A stretch of 64,000 nucleotides of DNA from Ceratothoa steindachneri. Taxonomy: Eukaryota; Arthropoda; Malacostraca; Isopoda; Cymothoidae. Position 1 is the stretch's first letter. Each line of letters opens with the position of its first letter. The notes beneath the pieces were generated by a model. That model ran no database searches and was not told the origin of the DNA. It was given only the letters and a program-made list of their open reading frames with translations. A program made the position numbers and the translations under genes. The stretch covers positions 31,131,175-31,195,174 of the forward strand of contig OZ018327.1 of assembly GCA_963969495.1 (NCBI GenBank), in the 5' to 3' direction. Shown here piece by piece: positions 1 through 12,194 of the stretch.

Positions 1-250
1 GTGTGCCCAAATTCAGAATTTCGTAAGTTTAACAGGGTGCTCATTTGTGAGGTTCCTTGTTGAGCCTACTTTATTTTGCAATTCGGGCTTCCTTCTTTTT
101 GCTTTTTTTAGGCTTTATTCTTTTTTATCGTTGTTATTTGTTATTTACATATTATTTGTTTTTTTAATATAGCTAGTAGTAGGCTGTGGTGAGTACAGTG
201 ACTTATGCCCAAGTAGGCGGTCGCCAGATGGGCTCATATTTTTATTTTTT
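1..250 (+). mobile_element. 3' end of an RNase H-type non-LTR retrotransposon
   Basis: This is the 3' untranslated tail of the plus-strand non-LTR family found again at 9150-9325 and 24100-24300. The shared stretch runs from a T-rich segment (TTTTTATCGTTGTTATTTG-like) to the terminal block ATGCCCAAGTAGGC.GTCGCCAGATGGGCTC at about 207-236, followed by A/T-rich sequence. No coding sequence of the element is recognisable here, so it is a 5'-truncated copy or one that starts beyond the left edge. Confidence 0.7.
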
Positions 251-735
<485 letters not shown>

Positions 736-768
736 TTTTTTTTCACTTTCGGCTAAATATAGTTACTG

Positions 769-839
769 TGCCTGGTAGCTTAGCGGTAAAGCATCTGACC
801 GGCAATCAGCAGACCCGGGTTCGAGTCCCGGCCAGGAAT
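769..839 (+). tRNA. tRNA-like sequence, Ala(GGC)-like, probably a pseudogene or SINE head
   Basis: It folds as a cloverleaf: acceptor tgcctgg/ccaggaa (6 of 7 pairs, mismatch at position 2), D stem gctt/aagc, anticodon stem tctga/tcagc (4 of 5) and a perfect T stem ccggg/cccgg around the loop TTCGAGT. The anticodon loop ccggcaa places GGC at positions 34-36, read as alanine, but position 33 is C instead of the near-universal U. A box (tagcttagcgg) and B box (GGTTCGAGTCC) are both present. No CCA is encoded directly after it. The C33 and the stem mismatches favour a tRNA pseudogene or a tRNA-derived repeat over a functional gene. Confidence 0.6.
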
Positions 840-1001
840 TCAAAACTTTTTTCTCCTGGCATTATTTCTGTCTTCTCGGTAAAGGATCGCCTTCACTGTG
901 CCGCCCTCTGCTCCCTTTGATTCTGGATTCTTCTAATGTCCCTCTCTCTTGCCTTTAAAAAAAACTCCGGTTTCTTGTCTCATTTGCTCATTCGCGTCCA
1001 A

Positions 1002-1004
<3 letters not shown>

Positions 1005-1097
<93 letters not shown>
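1005..1097. repeat. (CT)n-(TA)n compound microsatellite
   Basis: About 30 bp of CT repeats (1005-1034) run directly into about 63 bp of TA repeats (1035-1097). The TA end abuts the left terminal inverted repeat of a mariner, which is consistent with mariner integrating at TA. Confidence 0.97.
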
Positions 1098-3734
<2,637 letters not shown>

Positions 3735-3735
<1 letters not shown>

Positions 3736-3960
3736 GAATCCAACAAACCGCAAGAAACAGAAAAAGGGAAAATCTTTCTTCGGAAATATTATTTCCTAAT
3801 TCGCAAAAATTCCGTACAAGGGTGGGATTGGAACCGTGCACACTGAGGCAACGAGCATCCGCTTTGATCTCAATTAAATCATCTCTTAGGCCACTTGGCT
3901 CCGCGGAAGAACAATAAATCTTCCGAATAAACAAGCTTTTTAAGCTACGATTCACAAGGT
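3735..3960 (-). repeat. tRNA-derived SINE, minus-strand copy
   Basis: Left arm of a near-palindrome. Read on the minus strand it has a box-A-like sequence (agccaagtggcctaagag) and a box-B-like GGTTCCAATCC, then a shared tail cgaattaggaaataatatttcc...gcggtttgttggattca that runs directly into (TA)n. It is about 88% identical by eye to the plus-strand copy at 4012-4236. The long gap between boxes A and B resembles a class II (Leu/Ser-type) tRNA. Confidence 0.72.
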
Positions 3961-4011
3961 CGATCGCGACTATGAAAGAGAGAAAAAATTAATAGGGAAT
4001 TCAAAGAACGA

Positions 4012-4236
4012 AGCTTAAAAAGCTTGTTTATTCGAAAAAAATTTTGGTCTTCCGCGTAGTCAAGTGGCCTAAGAGATGATTTAATTGAGATCAAAGCGGA
4101 TGCTCGCCGCCTCAGTGTGCACGGTTCGAATCCCACCCTTGTACGGAATTTTTTGCGAATTAGGAAATAATATTTCCGAATTTTTTTTTTTCCCCGTTTT
4201 CTGCTGTTTCTTGCGGTTTGTTGGATTCACTTTCAT
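4012..4236 (+). repeat. tRNA-derived SINE, plus-strand copy
   Basis: Right arm of the near-palindrome. It contains box A (tagtcaagtggcctaag), a perfect box B (GGTTCGAATCC, about 4122-4132) and the same 3' body as the inverted copy, ending in gtttgttggattca. About 24 bp further on is the next (TA)n tract (4261), so TA repeats may be the SINE tail. Internal pol III promoter boxes plus a non-tRNA body define it as a tRNA-derived SINE. No LINE with the same 3' end was found in the window. Confidence 0.72.
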
Positions 4237-4256
4237 CATTATTTCGTGCTCATGAA

Positions 4257-4260
<4 letters not shown>

Positions 4261-4343
<83 letters not shown>
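4261..4343. repeat. (TA)n microsatellite
   Basis: About 83 bp of TA repeats between the plus-strand SINE and the foldback element. Confidence 0.97.
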
Positions 4344-4347
<4 letters not shown>

Positions 4348-4361
4348 CGACAAACAAATGG

Positions 4362-4566
4362 GGTGGGGTTAGTATAAAGCAAAAATTGACAACTGGCGGT
4401 GGATTAGGTGCTGGGGGTCGTGCATCGTGCCTCGCCAGGAAGGAGTTTTCCTTTGAGGGGGCAGTGTTAGAAAAAATTCTTTGAAAACTCTTTTCTGTCG
4501 AGGCACGATGCCCGGCCCCAGGACCTCATGCAGTGAGGGTTGTCAATTTTTGCCTTATACTAACTG

Positions 4567-4570
<4 letters not shown>
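4362..4570. mobile_element. foldback (MITE-like) element with about 80-bp inverted arms
   Basis: The left arm (4362-4445, ttagtataaagcaaaaattg...catcgtgcctcgccag) is repeated in inverted order at 4485-4570 (ctgtcgaggcacgatg...caatttttgccttatactaa). The arms are about 80% complementary with a loop of about 40 bp. No transposase is encoded. (TA)n tracts lie just outside both ends, so a TA-targeting Tc1/mariner-related MITE is plausible but unproven. Confidence 0.7.

Positions 4571-4602
<32 letters not shown>
4571..4602. repeat. (TA)n microsatellite
   Basis: About 32 bp of TA repeats abutting the right arm of the foldback element. Confidence 0.95.
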
Positions 4603-4605
<3 letters not shown>

Positions 4606-4774
4606 AAGGGATTTCATGGCACTCACGGTTGATTTACAAATTTACAAGTCCAAACTAAATTCACTACATAACCTTTTGATTCCTTTACCCGTAAATATCT
4701 TGCTTACTTTAAACTTCCAAGTCTGGTAATTTAAATAATTACAAAAATATTGAAATTATCTAATACTCTAATTG

Positions 4775-4777
<3 letters not shown>

Positions 4778-4832
<55 letters not shown>
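4778..4832. repeat. (TA)n microsatellite
   Basis: About 55 bp of TA repeats. It is the last of the seven TA tracts of the first 5 kb. Confidence 0.95.
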
Positions 4833-4835
<3 letters not shown>

Positions 4836-5124
4836 ATTGTTACGTTTGACAGCATATATATATTAAAGAATGATAAGAATACTAAGAAGCATGGCAACTA
4901 CAAAGTCAAATTAGGATGATAAGAGCGCTGTAGAACGGTATAGGACTCCTAAAAAGTCTTTATGGTTATTAATTTTCGAGAGTAACCAAGGTAAAATCCA
5001 AAACGAGATGCCAATAAATGGCGCGAAGAGCGAATTTTTGTAGCGAAAGCTTTAAGGGGTTTGTAGCATGCAAGAAGTTCAGGCGAGCGACTTAAATGCT
5101 TTGCTTGAATGAGTCTTTTGGGGG

Positions 5125-5175
5125 ACTCAGGATGGCCGAGTGGTTTAAGGCTCTCGCTAACGGCTGTCCAGCGAA
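5125..5175 (+). pseudogene. 5' half of a Leu/Ser-like tRNA (relic)
   Basis: The stretch gactcaggatggccgagtgg, followed by tttaaggctctcgctaacgg, matches the acceptor, D-arm (box A TGGCCGAGTGG) and anticodon-stem portion of a class II tRNA. No T-arm or box B follows; the sequence becomes T-rich instead. It is therefore a truncated tRNA pseudogene or the head of a truncated SINE. The surrounding 4833-5600 shows nothing else I recognise. Confidence 0.55.
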
Positions 5176-5607
5176 ACTCGTTTCGCTACTTTTCTTTCTT
5201 TATTTTTCTTTGCCCCCTTTTCCTACACAAAGCTACCTACAGGTTAAATGCGTTGGGACAGGTATGCAAAAAGAGTTTCAAAATGAAAGTTTCTTATAAA
5301 CTGAGGCGCATAAAGGGGATGATAAAATATGAATTACAAGCACTATGTAGCGAGCAGCAGGAAGGGAAGGAAAACCTGAAAGTGAAAATACTGGAACAAA
5401 GAAAAACTGCATTCCTTCGCTAAATCCAAAATCGCGCTCTGGTCCTGTTCCTGTAGCAAGTGAGTTTTATTCCTTGGAGCTTTGCTATTCGATTAAAAGG
5501 ATAAAATGATGACAAATATGGGTTGAATGATTAATAATGTGTAATTATAATCTACTTTGTAATACTTTTTCTTAAAAATAAACATTTGAATCCTTTTCAA
5601 TTTCAGA

Positions 5608-6040
5608 AATGGCTCTTTATAAAGAAAAGCGTGCAACCATTGTTGATATGCACTAAAGTTGCATGAAATGAAAGGAAATAGTTGCTAGGGTAGCATGAAG
5701 GAGCACCATCTTTAGAATCGTTAATGTATTTAAAAAGATGGGTTACATTCTTGTGAAGAAGTCCTCTGGAAGCCCAAGAGCTTAAAATGAACGCCAAGAT
5801 CACCGCCTGGTACAATCCTAGCTCAAGGATATGTTTGCATCTTGTGCCAAGCTTGCTTACGATTGGAAAGAAGTATATGTGAACGTTTCAGTGCGCCTAG
5901 TGAGGCGAAGACCTTTCGACAAAAGGCTCAAGTCGAGAAGGGTTCCGAAGAAGCTTCATCTTACCAAGAAGAACCTTAGGGATAGACTCCGCTTTTGTAG
6001 GAAATATAAAGTCGCCAGATACTTAAATTGTAAAATGTAA
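5608..6040 (+). pseudogene. Tc1-like transposase, N-terminal fossil
   Basis: Read from MALYKEKRATIVDMH at 5608, with several stops, the frame resembles the paired DNA-binding helix-turn-helix of Tc1-type transposases (EIVARVA.RSTIFRIVNVFKK, 5675-5740). It continues open from 5831 to 6040 with VRLVRRRPFDKRLKSRRVPK and LTKKNLRDRLRFCRKYK, the second HTH and linker typical of the family. The DDE catalytic domain is absent; the similarity ends near 6020. It is a 5' remnant of a dead element, and no inverted repeats were located. Confidence 0.75.
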
Positions 6041-6965
6041 TTTTAAAATTATATTATTTTATAATATGCATACAATTGGCTGCAGGTCTTTTCCATTTGG
6101 CATTTGAAAAATGGAGTATTTCATATCGTTCACCCTTATGCTATCTTGACTTTTTGTCTTTTTACACCCGCTGAGGTGCAACTTTTAAAGCCGTACCCCG
6201 TGTTTTATTATTAAAAACAGTACTAATGGTGTTTTTAGACATTGCAGTCATAATATATGGTTTCAGTTTGAAAGTACATATTTTAAGATACTCCACTTTG
6301 ATGGGGTCAAAATAAAATTAAAATAAGTCCACGTTGCCTTCTCTTGATGTGTAAAGAAACAGAAACCCTGATTTCAAACATTGGCAACACTGATTCCAAA
6401 CACTTAAAACAACGCTGATTTCAAAATTAACAATAAACCCCATTGGCAATCGTTAGCGAATGATGGCCGATTGTGATTCTTGTGTGTTTAGTTTGTTGAA
6501 CTTTAGTATGTCTGGGGACCGCGGAAAAACTTTTTGCGGGATATCTGGCCCGCAGCATGTTCATGCTTCGATTCTCCAACATGAACAGCCGCCTTCATTA
6601 TTTCCTATTAGCAACGACGAATCTATATAACCCTGATAATCCTAAATCTCCCCAGTACTAAATAGTAATTTTGTTTATATGTCTTTGCATTCGAACCTAA
6701 TGCTAGGCTTTCGAATTGTTAGTACTACTTGGTGATTAAAATATCGGGAGGTACCCCTCTCAAAATTAAAGGGGGTATGGGGCGAAGCCACCCCCCCCCC
6801 TATTTCGAAATAATTACCTTAGAGTTCGAATTCAATGCGTTGCCAGACGTTTTTAGGCGCCCCAATGTTAATTGTTTTTTTTTATGCGGTGCTCCGCGCC
6901 CAATGAATGACAAATGTAGAAATGGTGCGTTAGGTTAAGTTCCGTTAGGTTAGATCGCATTAAAA
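6041..6965. other. intergenic, no gene recognised
   Basis: No gene is visible. 6213-6300 holds a partial, diverged copy of the arm of the palindromic repeat at 6966-7161 (aaaaacagtactaatggtgtttttagacatt...tttaagatactc). A C-rich run near 6790-6800 and short G/C mirror segments (6750-6800) are the only other structure. Confidence 0.4.
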
Positions 6966-7161
6966 AAAACAGTACTAATGGTGTTGTTAGACATTTTAGT
7001 CGTCATTTACGGCTTCGTTTTGGCGCGGAAAACACTTATTATCAAAATAGTATCACTGCAAATGGAGCCGTACTCAGAGTGCGAGTATCTTAAAAACAAA
7101 TGCTTTCCGCGCCTAACCGAAGCCGTAAATGACGCCAGTACTGTTTTTAATACTAAAAACA
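6966..7161. repeat. palindromic MITE-like repeat
   Basis: The left arm (6966-7040) contains cagtact and cgtcatttacggcttcg followed by ggcgcggaaa. The right arm (7101-7161) contains the same blocks in inverted orientation (tttccgcgcc, cgaagccgtaaatgacg, agtactg). About 30 bp of the inner stem pair almost perfectly. The left arm has about 23 extra bases between blocks. A partial copy lies at 6213-6300, so it is dispersed. No coding capacity. Confidence 0.65.
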
Positions 7162-8690
7162 CAGCGTAGGTCTTCTAAAGTCCACCCTCCCGTTGAGTTC
7201 GCTTCTTTTTTTTAATGCAGTATAATCATCTTCATCACTAACTCTATAATTTAAGAAGGGGATTTTTTGAGTATTTGAATAATAACTTCATCTTAGTTTG
7301 GTTATGACTTATACTTTTTTATCAAAGTTATTTCTAATAATTTTTTTATAATATCAAAAAATAAAATGGTGAAGTTCAGAAATAAATAAGTATCGAAATT
7401 TTTTAAAAATTTTAAAACCCAAAGAATTACAAATGGTGAAGTTCAGAAATTTATTTTTATATATCTTCTTCTATAACTATAATTTCAGCACCGTGATATT
7501 TTAAAAGGGGGAAAAATTTAGTTTAGAGTTCCTTTTTAAAATTATTATAATTGGCGAAGTTCAGGAAATTTATAAAAATTTAACCATGGCCGCTTTTTTT
7601 TAGATTTTAAATTTTAATCGTAGTAGCGAAGAGCAAGCTTCCCCCGTAAGGTAAGTGGCGAAGCCCGCAGCCATTACCTGGTGTATTTTATATAAAGGCT
7701 TATGAAATTAAACAATTATATATTATATTCTGAACGAGTCGTCCAAAGCAAATGAAAGATCGCTTACTAGAAAGCACTCTATGGAATCCAACTCCAACTA
7801 TCCGTAGCTTAGTACTTTGTTGACTTAGTTTTTCATCACGTCCTAAACTCATGTACATCAAGGATCTTCGATAAAAGGATTATAACTTTATATAGAGTAT
7901 TCTGACGCTCATATAGGTACTTACAAGCGGTAAATTTAGAGAAAACATAGATAAAATTAGATCCTATTTATCACGGAAGTTTAACTTAGGTTACAAGCGA
8001 TCACAAGAGAGGCAAAAATCGTACTGAAATAACCTCCACAAGGAAAAAGCCGTTGGAAAATACATCTCGACTTGCATTTTTTTCCTCGTACTCTGATAAA
8101 GGTCGAAGGAAAAACTCGATATTATTCACGGTGAATGAAGTGAATGTTTTAGCAGTTATAATTCAATTATATGATAACAAGGTAATCCGATCGTGTGGTG
8201 TTTGAGGCCAAAATTTTCGAATCATTTTAGGCGATCATTGATAGAGTTAAACGCAAAATTGATAGAGGGATAAAATAACGAAGGACATTTCCAGATTTGG
8301 CCTGAAATTTGACAATGAGGAAATAAGAAAAAATAATTTATTTAATAGAATAAAACCCATTAAACTCTTCCAAGCAAGAAAATATCAGGAGGCAATTCTT
8401 CTCAGAAGACAATTTGGGGCGCACAAGCTTATGATGATGTGCAGCTCTCCAGAAGTGATTGCAGTCGACGGTGTTTCTTCGCTTCCATCTAAAGTACTCT
8501 GTGCATTTATTGAGAAAGTTCGCAGCGAAGTTGGTTAAAGAGAAAATGAGAGGAAAGCATATAATATAGGTAGAGTACTTCAGGCATCAATGAACGATGG
8601 GCCGAATATCGATCGATGTCTCGGTTTCAGTAAAGACAGGTACCTAGGCAAGGTCTGAGAACCCTGTCGGTCAGTTCTTAAGTGCATCAA
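7162..8690. other. AT-rich intergenic stretch
   Basis: No gene recognised. The motif aatggtgaagttcagaaat recurs at about 7364, 7433 and, diverged, 7551 within 200 bp, which looks like a decayed short tandem or dispersed repeat. The remainder to 8690 has no motif I can name. Confidence 0.4.
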
Positions 8691-8697
8691 TGTACCT

Positions 8698-9325
8698 CGG
8701 TTTATCTTGGAAGACTGCTTGGCAAAGAAGATGGGAGACGGCAGAGGGAAACTTAAAGTTGCGTGCCATTGCGCCGCGACTGTTCCCATGGACCTACCCC
8801 CCAATTCCGTGACGGCTTCGGGTTGCTTTCTGTCGTCTCCGAATTGGACACACTCGCAGGGCGCACCGCCATTTGATGGAGCGCTCGCTTGCGCCTTATT
8901 GTGATGTCTTCGTTTTTCCTAGACTGTTCGGCACATTCTCGTTGAATGTCTCAGTCTGGGTGATCTTCGCGCACGCTACTTGTCCCGGTACCGGGACGAG
9001 TGGGGTCGCTAACGCTCGTCTCTTGTATTCGGTACGGGTTCTAGCACACTAATTTGTGGAGTTTACGACTTTTTGGAGGAGGCTGGCCTCCTCCACTTTA
9101 TTTGACTGTTTGTTGTGGGTCGCATGTTCCTGTACCGGGGGGCCTACACCCGACGCCGGAGCACGCTTCCTTCTTGCCTTTTTTTATTTTTTTTAGCCTT
9201 GTAATTTTTAGCGTTGTTATTTGCATATTGTTATTTGTTTGTTTTTTAATATTGCTTAGCAATAGGCTGGGTCCAGTACGGCGACGTATGGCCAAGTAGG
9301 CAGTCGCCAGATTGGCTCCTAAAAT
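8698..9325 (+). mobile_element. 5'-truncated RNase H-type non-LTR retrotransposon, 3' end
   Basis: It starts with gactgcttggcaaagaagatgggagacgg, the same sequence as at 24012 in the longest copy. It then encodes the C-terminal tail of ORF2 with a frameshift: LNWTHSQG-type sequence, then TVRHILVECLSLGDLRARYL at about 8925-8980 and YDFLEEAGLLHFI with a stop near 9066-9108. This Cys/His-containing end followed by an EEAGLL block is characteristic of many arthropod elements of this type. The 3' UTR ends with the shared block gccaagtaggcagtcgccagat (9290-9312) and an A-rich tail. Confidence 0.78.
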
Positions 9326-10180
9326 AAAAATAATAAAAAAGTATGCTATTACAGAACCGGTAGATTGCTACGATAAGGCTCAGATCACTAGCAATCTACT
9401 TGTTTCTTATAACATTCCTTCCAGATTGGACAATGGAGCCATCGTATAGAAATAATTTTTAAAAATGCAACCGGCTAAATTAAGACTTTGGACTTGAATA
9501 TAGAGATGAAGGATCTTTTGGATTTTGAATACTTTCTCCAATTTCGGGGTAATTTCACTACTAGTACAGTTGATTCCAAATATGTATTTGTGGAGAGGTG
9601 GAGGGGAATTATTAGTTTTAAAGTTCGGTAAGGTTAGGCTAGGTTTGGTGAAGTTCTCCAAACGTTTTGTAAATTTTAACACTAATGTAGTATTAAAGTT
9701 AAGTAAGGTTAGGTTAGAATATCTTATGTTACAAATAATATATCATTTATTTCAAATTTGCCTCTACAGATTTTAAGATAATTTATTAGTTTAGCGCTTA
9801 AATTTCGGAATGCAGCGCAAAATCTTATTAAATAGGTTTGTATTTTCGTATTTTTTCCGCCATACGAATTCACACGATGAGATGGTCCCCCCAAATTCAC
9901 GGAATACATCTTTCTTGAAACATAGTTTAGAATGAACTCGAAACATTTTTCTAGAAGGCCTATTAGGTCTTTTGGGTTTGGTGCACGTTCTCCGATTTTT
10001 TTTGTAAATTAATAATTCCTCAAAAAAAAATGAAATACACATTTGTAATCAACTTAATAAACTGCCTCAGATATGAAATTTAGAAAAACATGGAGAAAAT
10101 GCACCCTAAACCAAAAGATCCAAGTTGAAATATGTGAATTGTTAGGTCGATAGCTAGATAGACAGCTAGAAATATTTAAG
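9326..10180. other. intergenic, no gene recognised
   Basis: AT-rich sequence with short ggttagg words (9630-9720) but no telomere-like array. The open frames on both strands near 9407-10042 show no domain and overlap each other. Confidence 0.35.
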
Positions 10181-10189
10181 AAGATTAGA

Positions 10190-10863
10190 GATTAGTAAAG
10201 AAGTGAAAGGTTTCTGGTGAAATTGTGTCTTCAGTCGTCTGATGTTCATTTGCTTCGATTGCCTCCTTAGCGATTATGTTTGTGTTGTTTAAGCCTTTGT
10301 CGCCTTGTATGTAGCCTCCAATATGCTTCTCTTCTCCCATTTTGTTAAGGTTTATATTTCTTCTCTCTTTTTCATTCTCTATTGTTTCTTGTTTGAGGTA
10401 TTTACTCTGTTTTACGCAAACATCGGGTTTTGATGTTTCTGTCTATTTATAGTCTACTTGCTTAGGGAACATTTTATTTTTTGTTGGCTTGTGTTTGGAT
10501 AGGTATGGGTGGTGCTGGTGGAACTCTGCTGCTATACTTTGTATCTCTTTCTCCCGTTTTGCACTTTGGTGTAACATTATTTTCTTGGTGCCCTTCGTTC
10601 TGCCTTCCTCACTCTCTCCTGGTGTTTGTAATTGAGAGAACTGCCTTGATAGGTATCCTTGGAGCATCAGGATTTGAGTCTTGGGACTCACATGTATTGA
10701 TATTCAAGGGTAGAGGAAATTGGGCTTGATGTGCTCCCGTGCCAAAGTACCGTCGTCTCCGTACCGCAAGGGAATAAATACTCTTTCCATCCACTCTGTC
10801 TGCTGGTGTTATTCTAGTGTTAAGATGAAGTACTTTAAATTTGAGGTGCTCATAATCTTCCAC
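10190..10863 (-). pseudogene. unidentified minus-strand coding-like region
   Basis: Two frames are open in succession on the minus strand: 10863-10609 (starting MEDYEHLKFKVLHLNTRITP) and 10691-10443, with a continuing frame to about 10190 that includes KHIGGYIQGDKGLNNTNII. I recognise no family. On the minus strand it begins about 50 bp after a tRNA-3'-end-like stretch, as gag would after a primer-binding site, but no LTR could be confirmed. It could be the first ORF of an unrecognised retroelement. Confidence 0.3.
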
Positions 10864-10910
10864 CTTCTTGCGTGAGTATTGATGTTTTGAATTTTACTAG
10901 TAGTCTAAAG

Positions 10911-10941
10911 GTATCCGGTTTAATCCCGGGTCTGGGCACCA
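10911..10941 (+). other. tRNA 3'-end-like stretch ending in CCA
   Basis: The stretch gtatccggtttaatcccggg then tctgggcacca resembles a T-arm, acceptor 3' strand and CCA end. Nuclear tRNA genes do not encode CCA, so this is either a retrocopied tRNA fragment or, read on the minus strand (TGGTGCCCAGACCCGGGATT), a retroelement primer-binding site. The expected LTR end in CA is not directly adjacent. Confidence 0.45.
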
Positions 10942-12190
10942 TTTTTATAGGTACTAGTTATTTTATTGTTGGTCTAGATAGCGTATATGTAGAATACCCG
11001 GCTCACATAAATGTTTGTTCGAATGAATGTTAAGTTAAATTGAGATGTTAGGCCTAACGGGAGTGCCTAAGGTAGTTAACACACGAGGGACCAAATACAA
11101 TGAGATACAAAAGATAAATTGTACTTAATAATTAATAGAGAATATCACGATTAGAGATAATTAGTTTAACAAGAGAATAACAGAGATAATTGAGTACAAT
11201 AAAAGCTACACGATCGGTAGAAAACGCGGGAGCGAGGGAGAGAGAGATATTAAGGATAAAATTGTTAAGGATACAAGATTGATTGACTTGAGTCCAGAAA
11301 TATAGGAATCACAAATGGTATGTAAATTGGAGTTTTTTTGTGGATGGAAGCGACGGCACGAGTAACTAAATGACGCTTAGACCACTGTTATATCCTGTAT
11401 AGGAATTTTCCCCTTTAATCTTTGCGCTGTTTTCCAAAATTGGGGGGTTGGTCTCCCGGTCCAATCTGTCAATTAGGTAATTCCACAGCTCACACTGTAG
11501 TTGATTAATTTGTTCATTCAGTGGTTCCTATGATGTTTTCAGTCCTCTTATTTTGTCCTGTCTAGTCATCTTTATGTTATCTGTCCGTATGTCAAGTGGT
11601 GCTCGTTAACTAAGGAATGTATTTCCAGGGTCCAGGGTCCATGCTGAGCCGGGTATGGATTCAGGGTCAGTTCGGGGGATATAGCTGTGTAGTCTGCTTC
11701 TATTAGTTTGTCCGTGAGTCATTCTCTTTATTTTCTCAAGTGTGGTATATTCCAGAGAGTCACTAAATATGGTCTTGTATTGGCCACAGTTTCCCCAGGT
11801 AAGGCACTTCGTCTTTGATTATTGGTAATTCCATGTGGTTCTCAGAAAATGTGATCTAGATGACTTGGTGATTACTTGAAATTGGTGGGAAGGTTCCTTC
11901 GAATAAGTAAATGGGAATATCGTGGATACAACCGATGGTCCTATCATCGTTTGTACTTCAAAAATATGATTCGATTAAAAGTGGCAGTTCTTCAAAGTCT
12001 ATTCCACTTTTTTTGCTATTGCAGCTCCTTCGAAGCGTTATTAGCTGTGATTAGTCGTTACTACTATGTATGGGAATATTTTAATTTTCTGTCGCATATC
12101 AATTCCTATGTCTGGGTCCATTTGTCTCATATTTCCCTAGAACTGAGTTTGTTCAGAGAGGCTAAGGAGATAATCCTATGGTGGTCAGCG
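10942..12190. other. uncharacterised; minus-strand reading frame at 11650-11830
   Basis: No gene could be assigned. On the minus strand about 60 codons are open from about 11825 to 11625 (KCLTWGNCGQYKTIFSDS, then LEKIKRMTHGQTNRSRLHSY), which has the look of decayed protein-coding sequence with a Cys/Trp/Cys motif but no family I can name. 11047-11070 (tgttaggcctaacggg) is a short palindrome. Confidence 0.3.
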
Positions 12191-12194
12191 CGAC

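Noticed and set aside
9625..9720. ggttagg words as interstitial telomeric (TTAGG) repeats
   Set aside because: Only isolated one- or two-copy words occur, with no array.
10911..10941. A functional tRNA gene
   Set aside because: Only the T-arm and acceptor 3' strand are present. CCA is included, which nuclear tRNA genes lack, and no 5' half precedes it.
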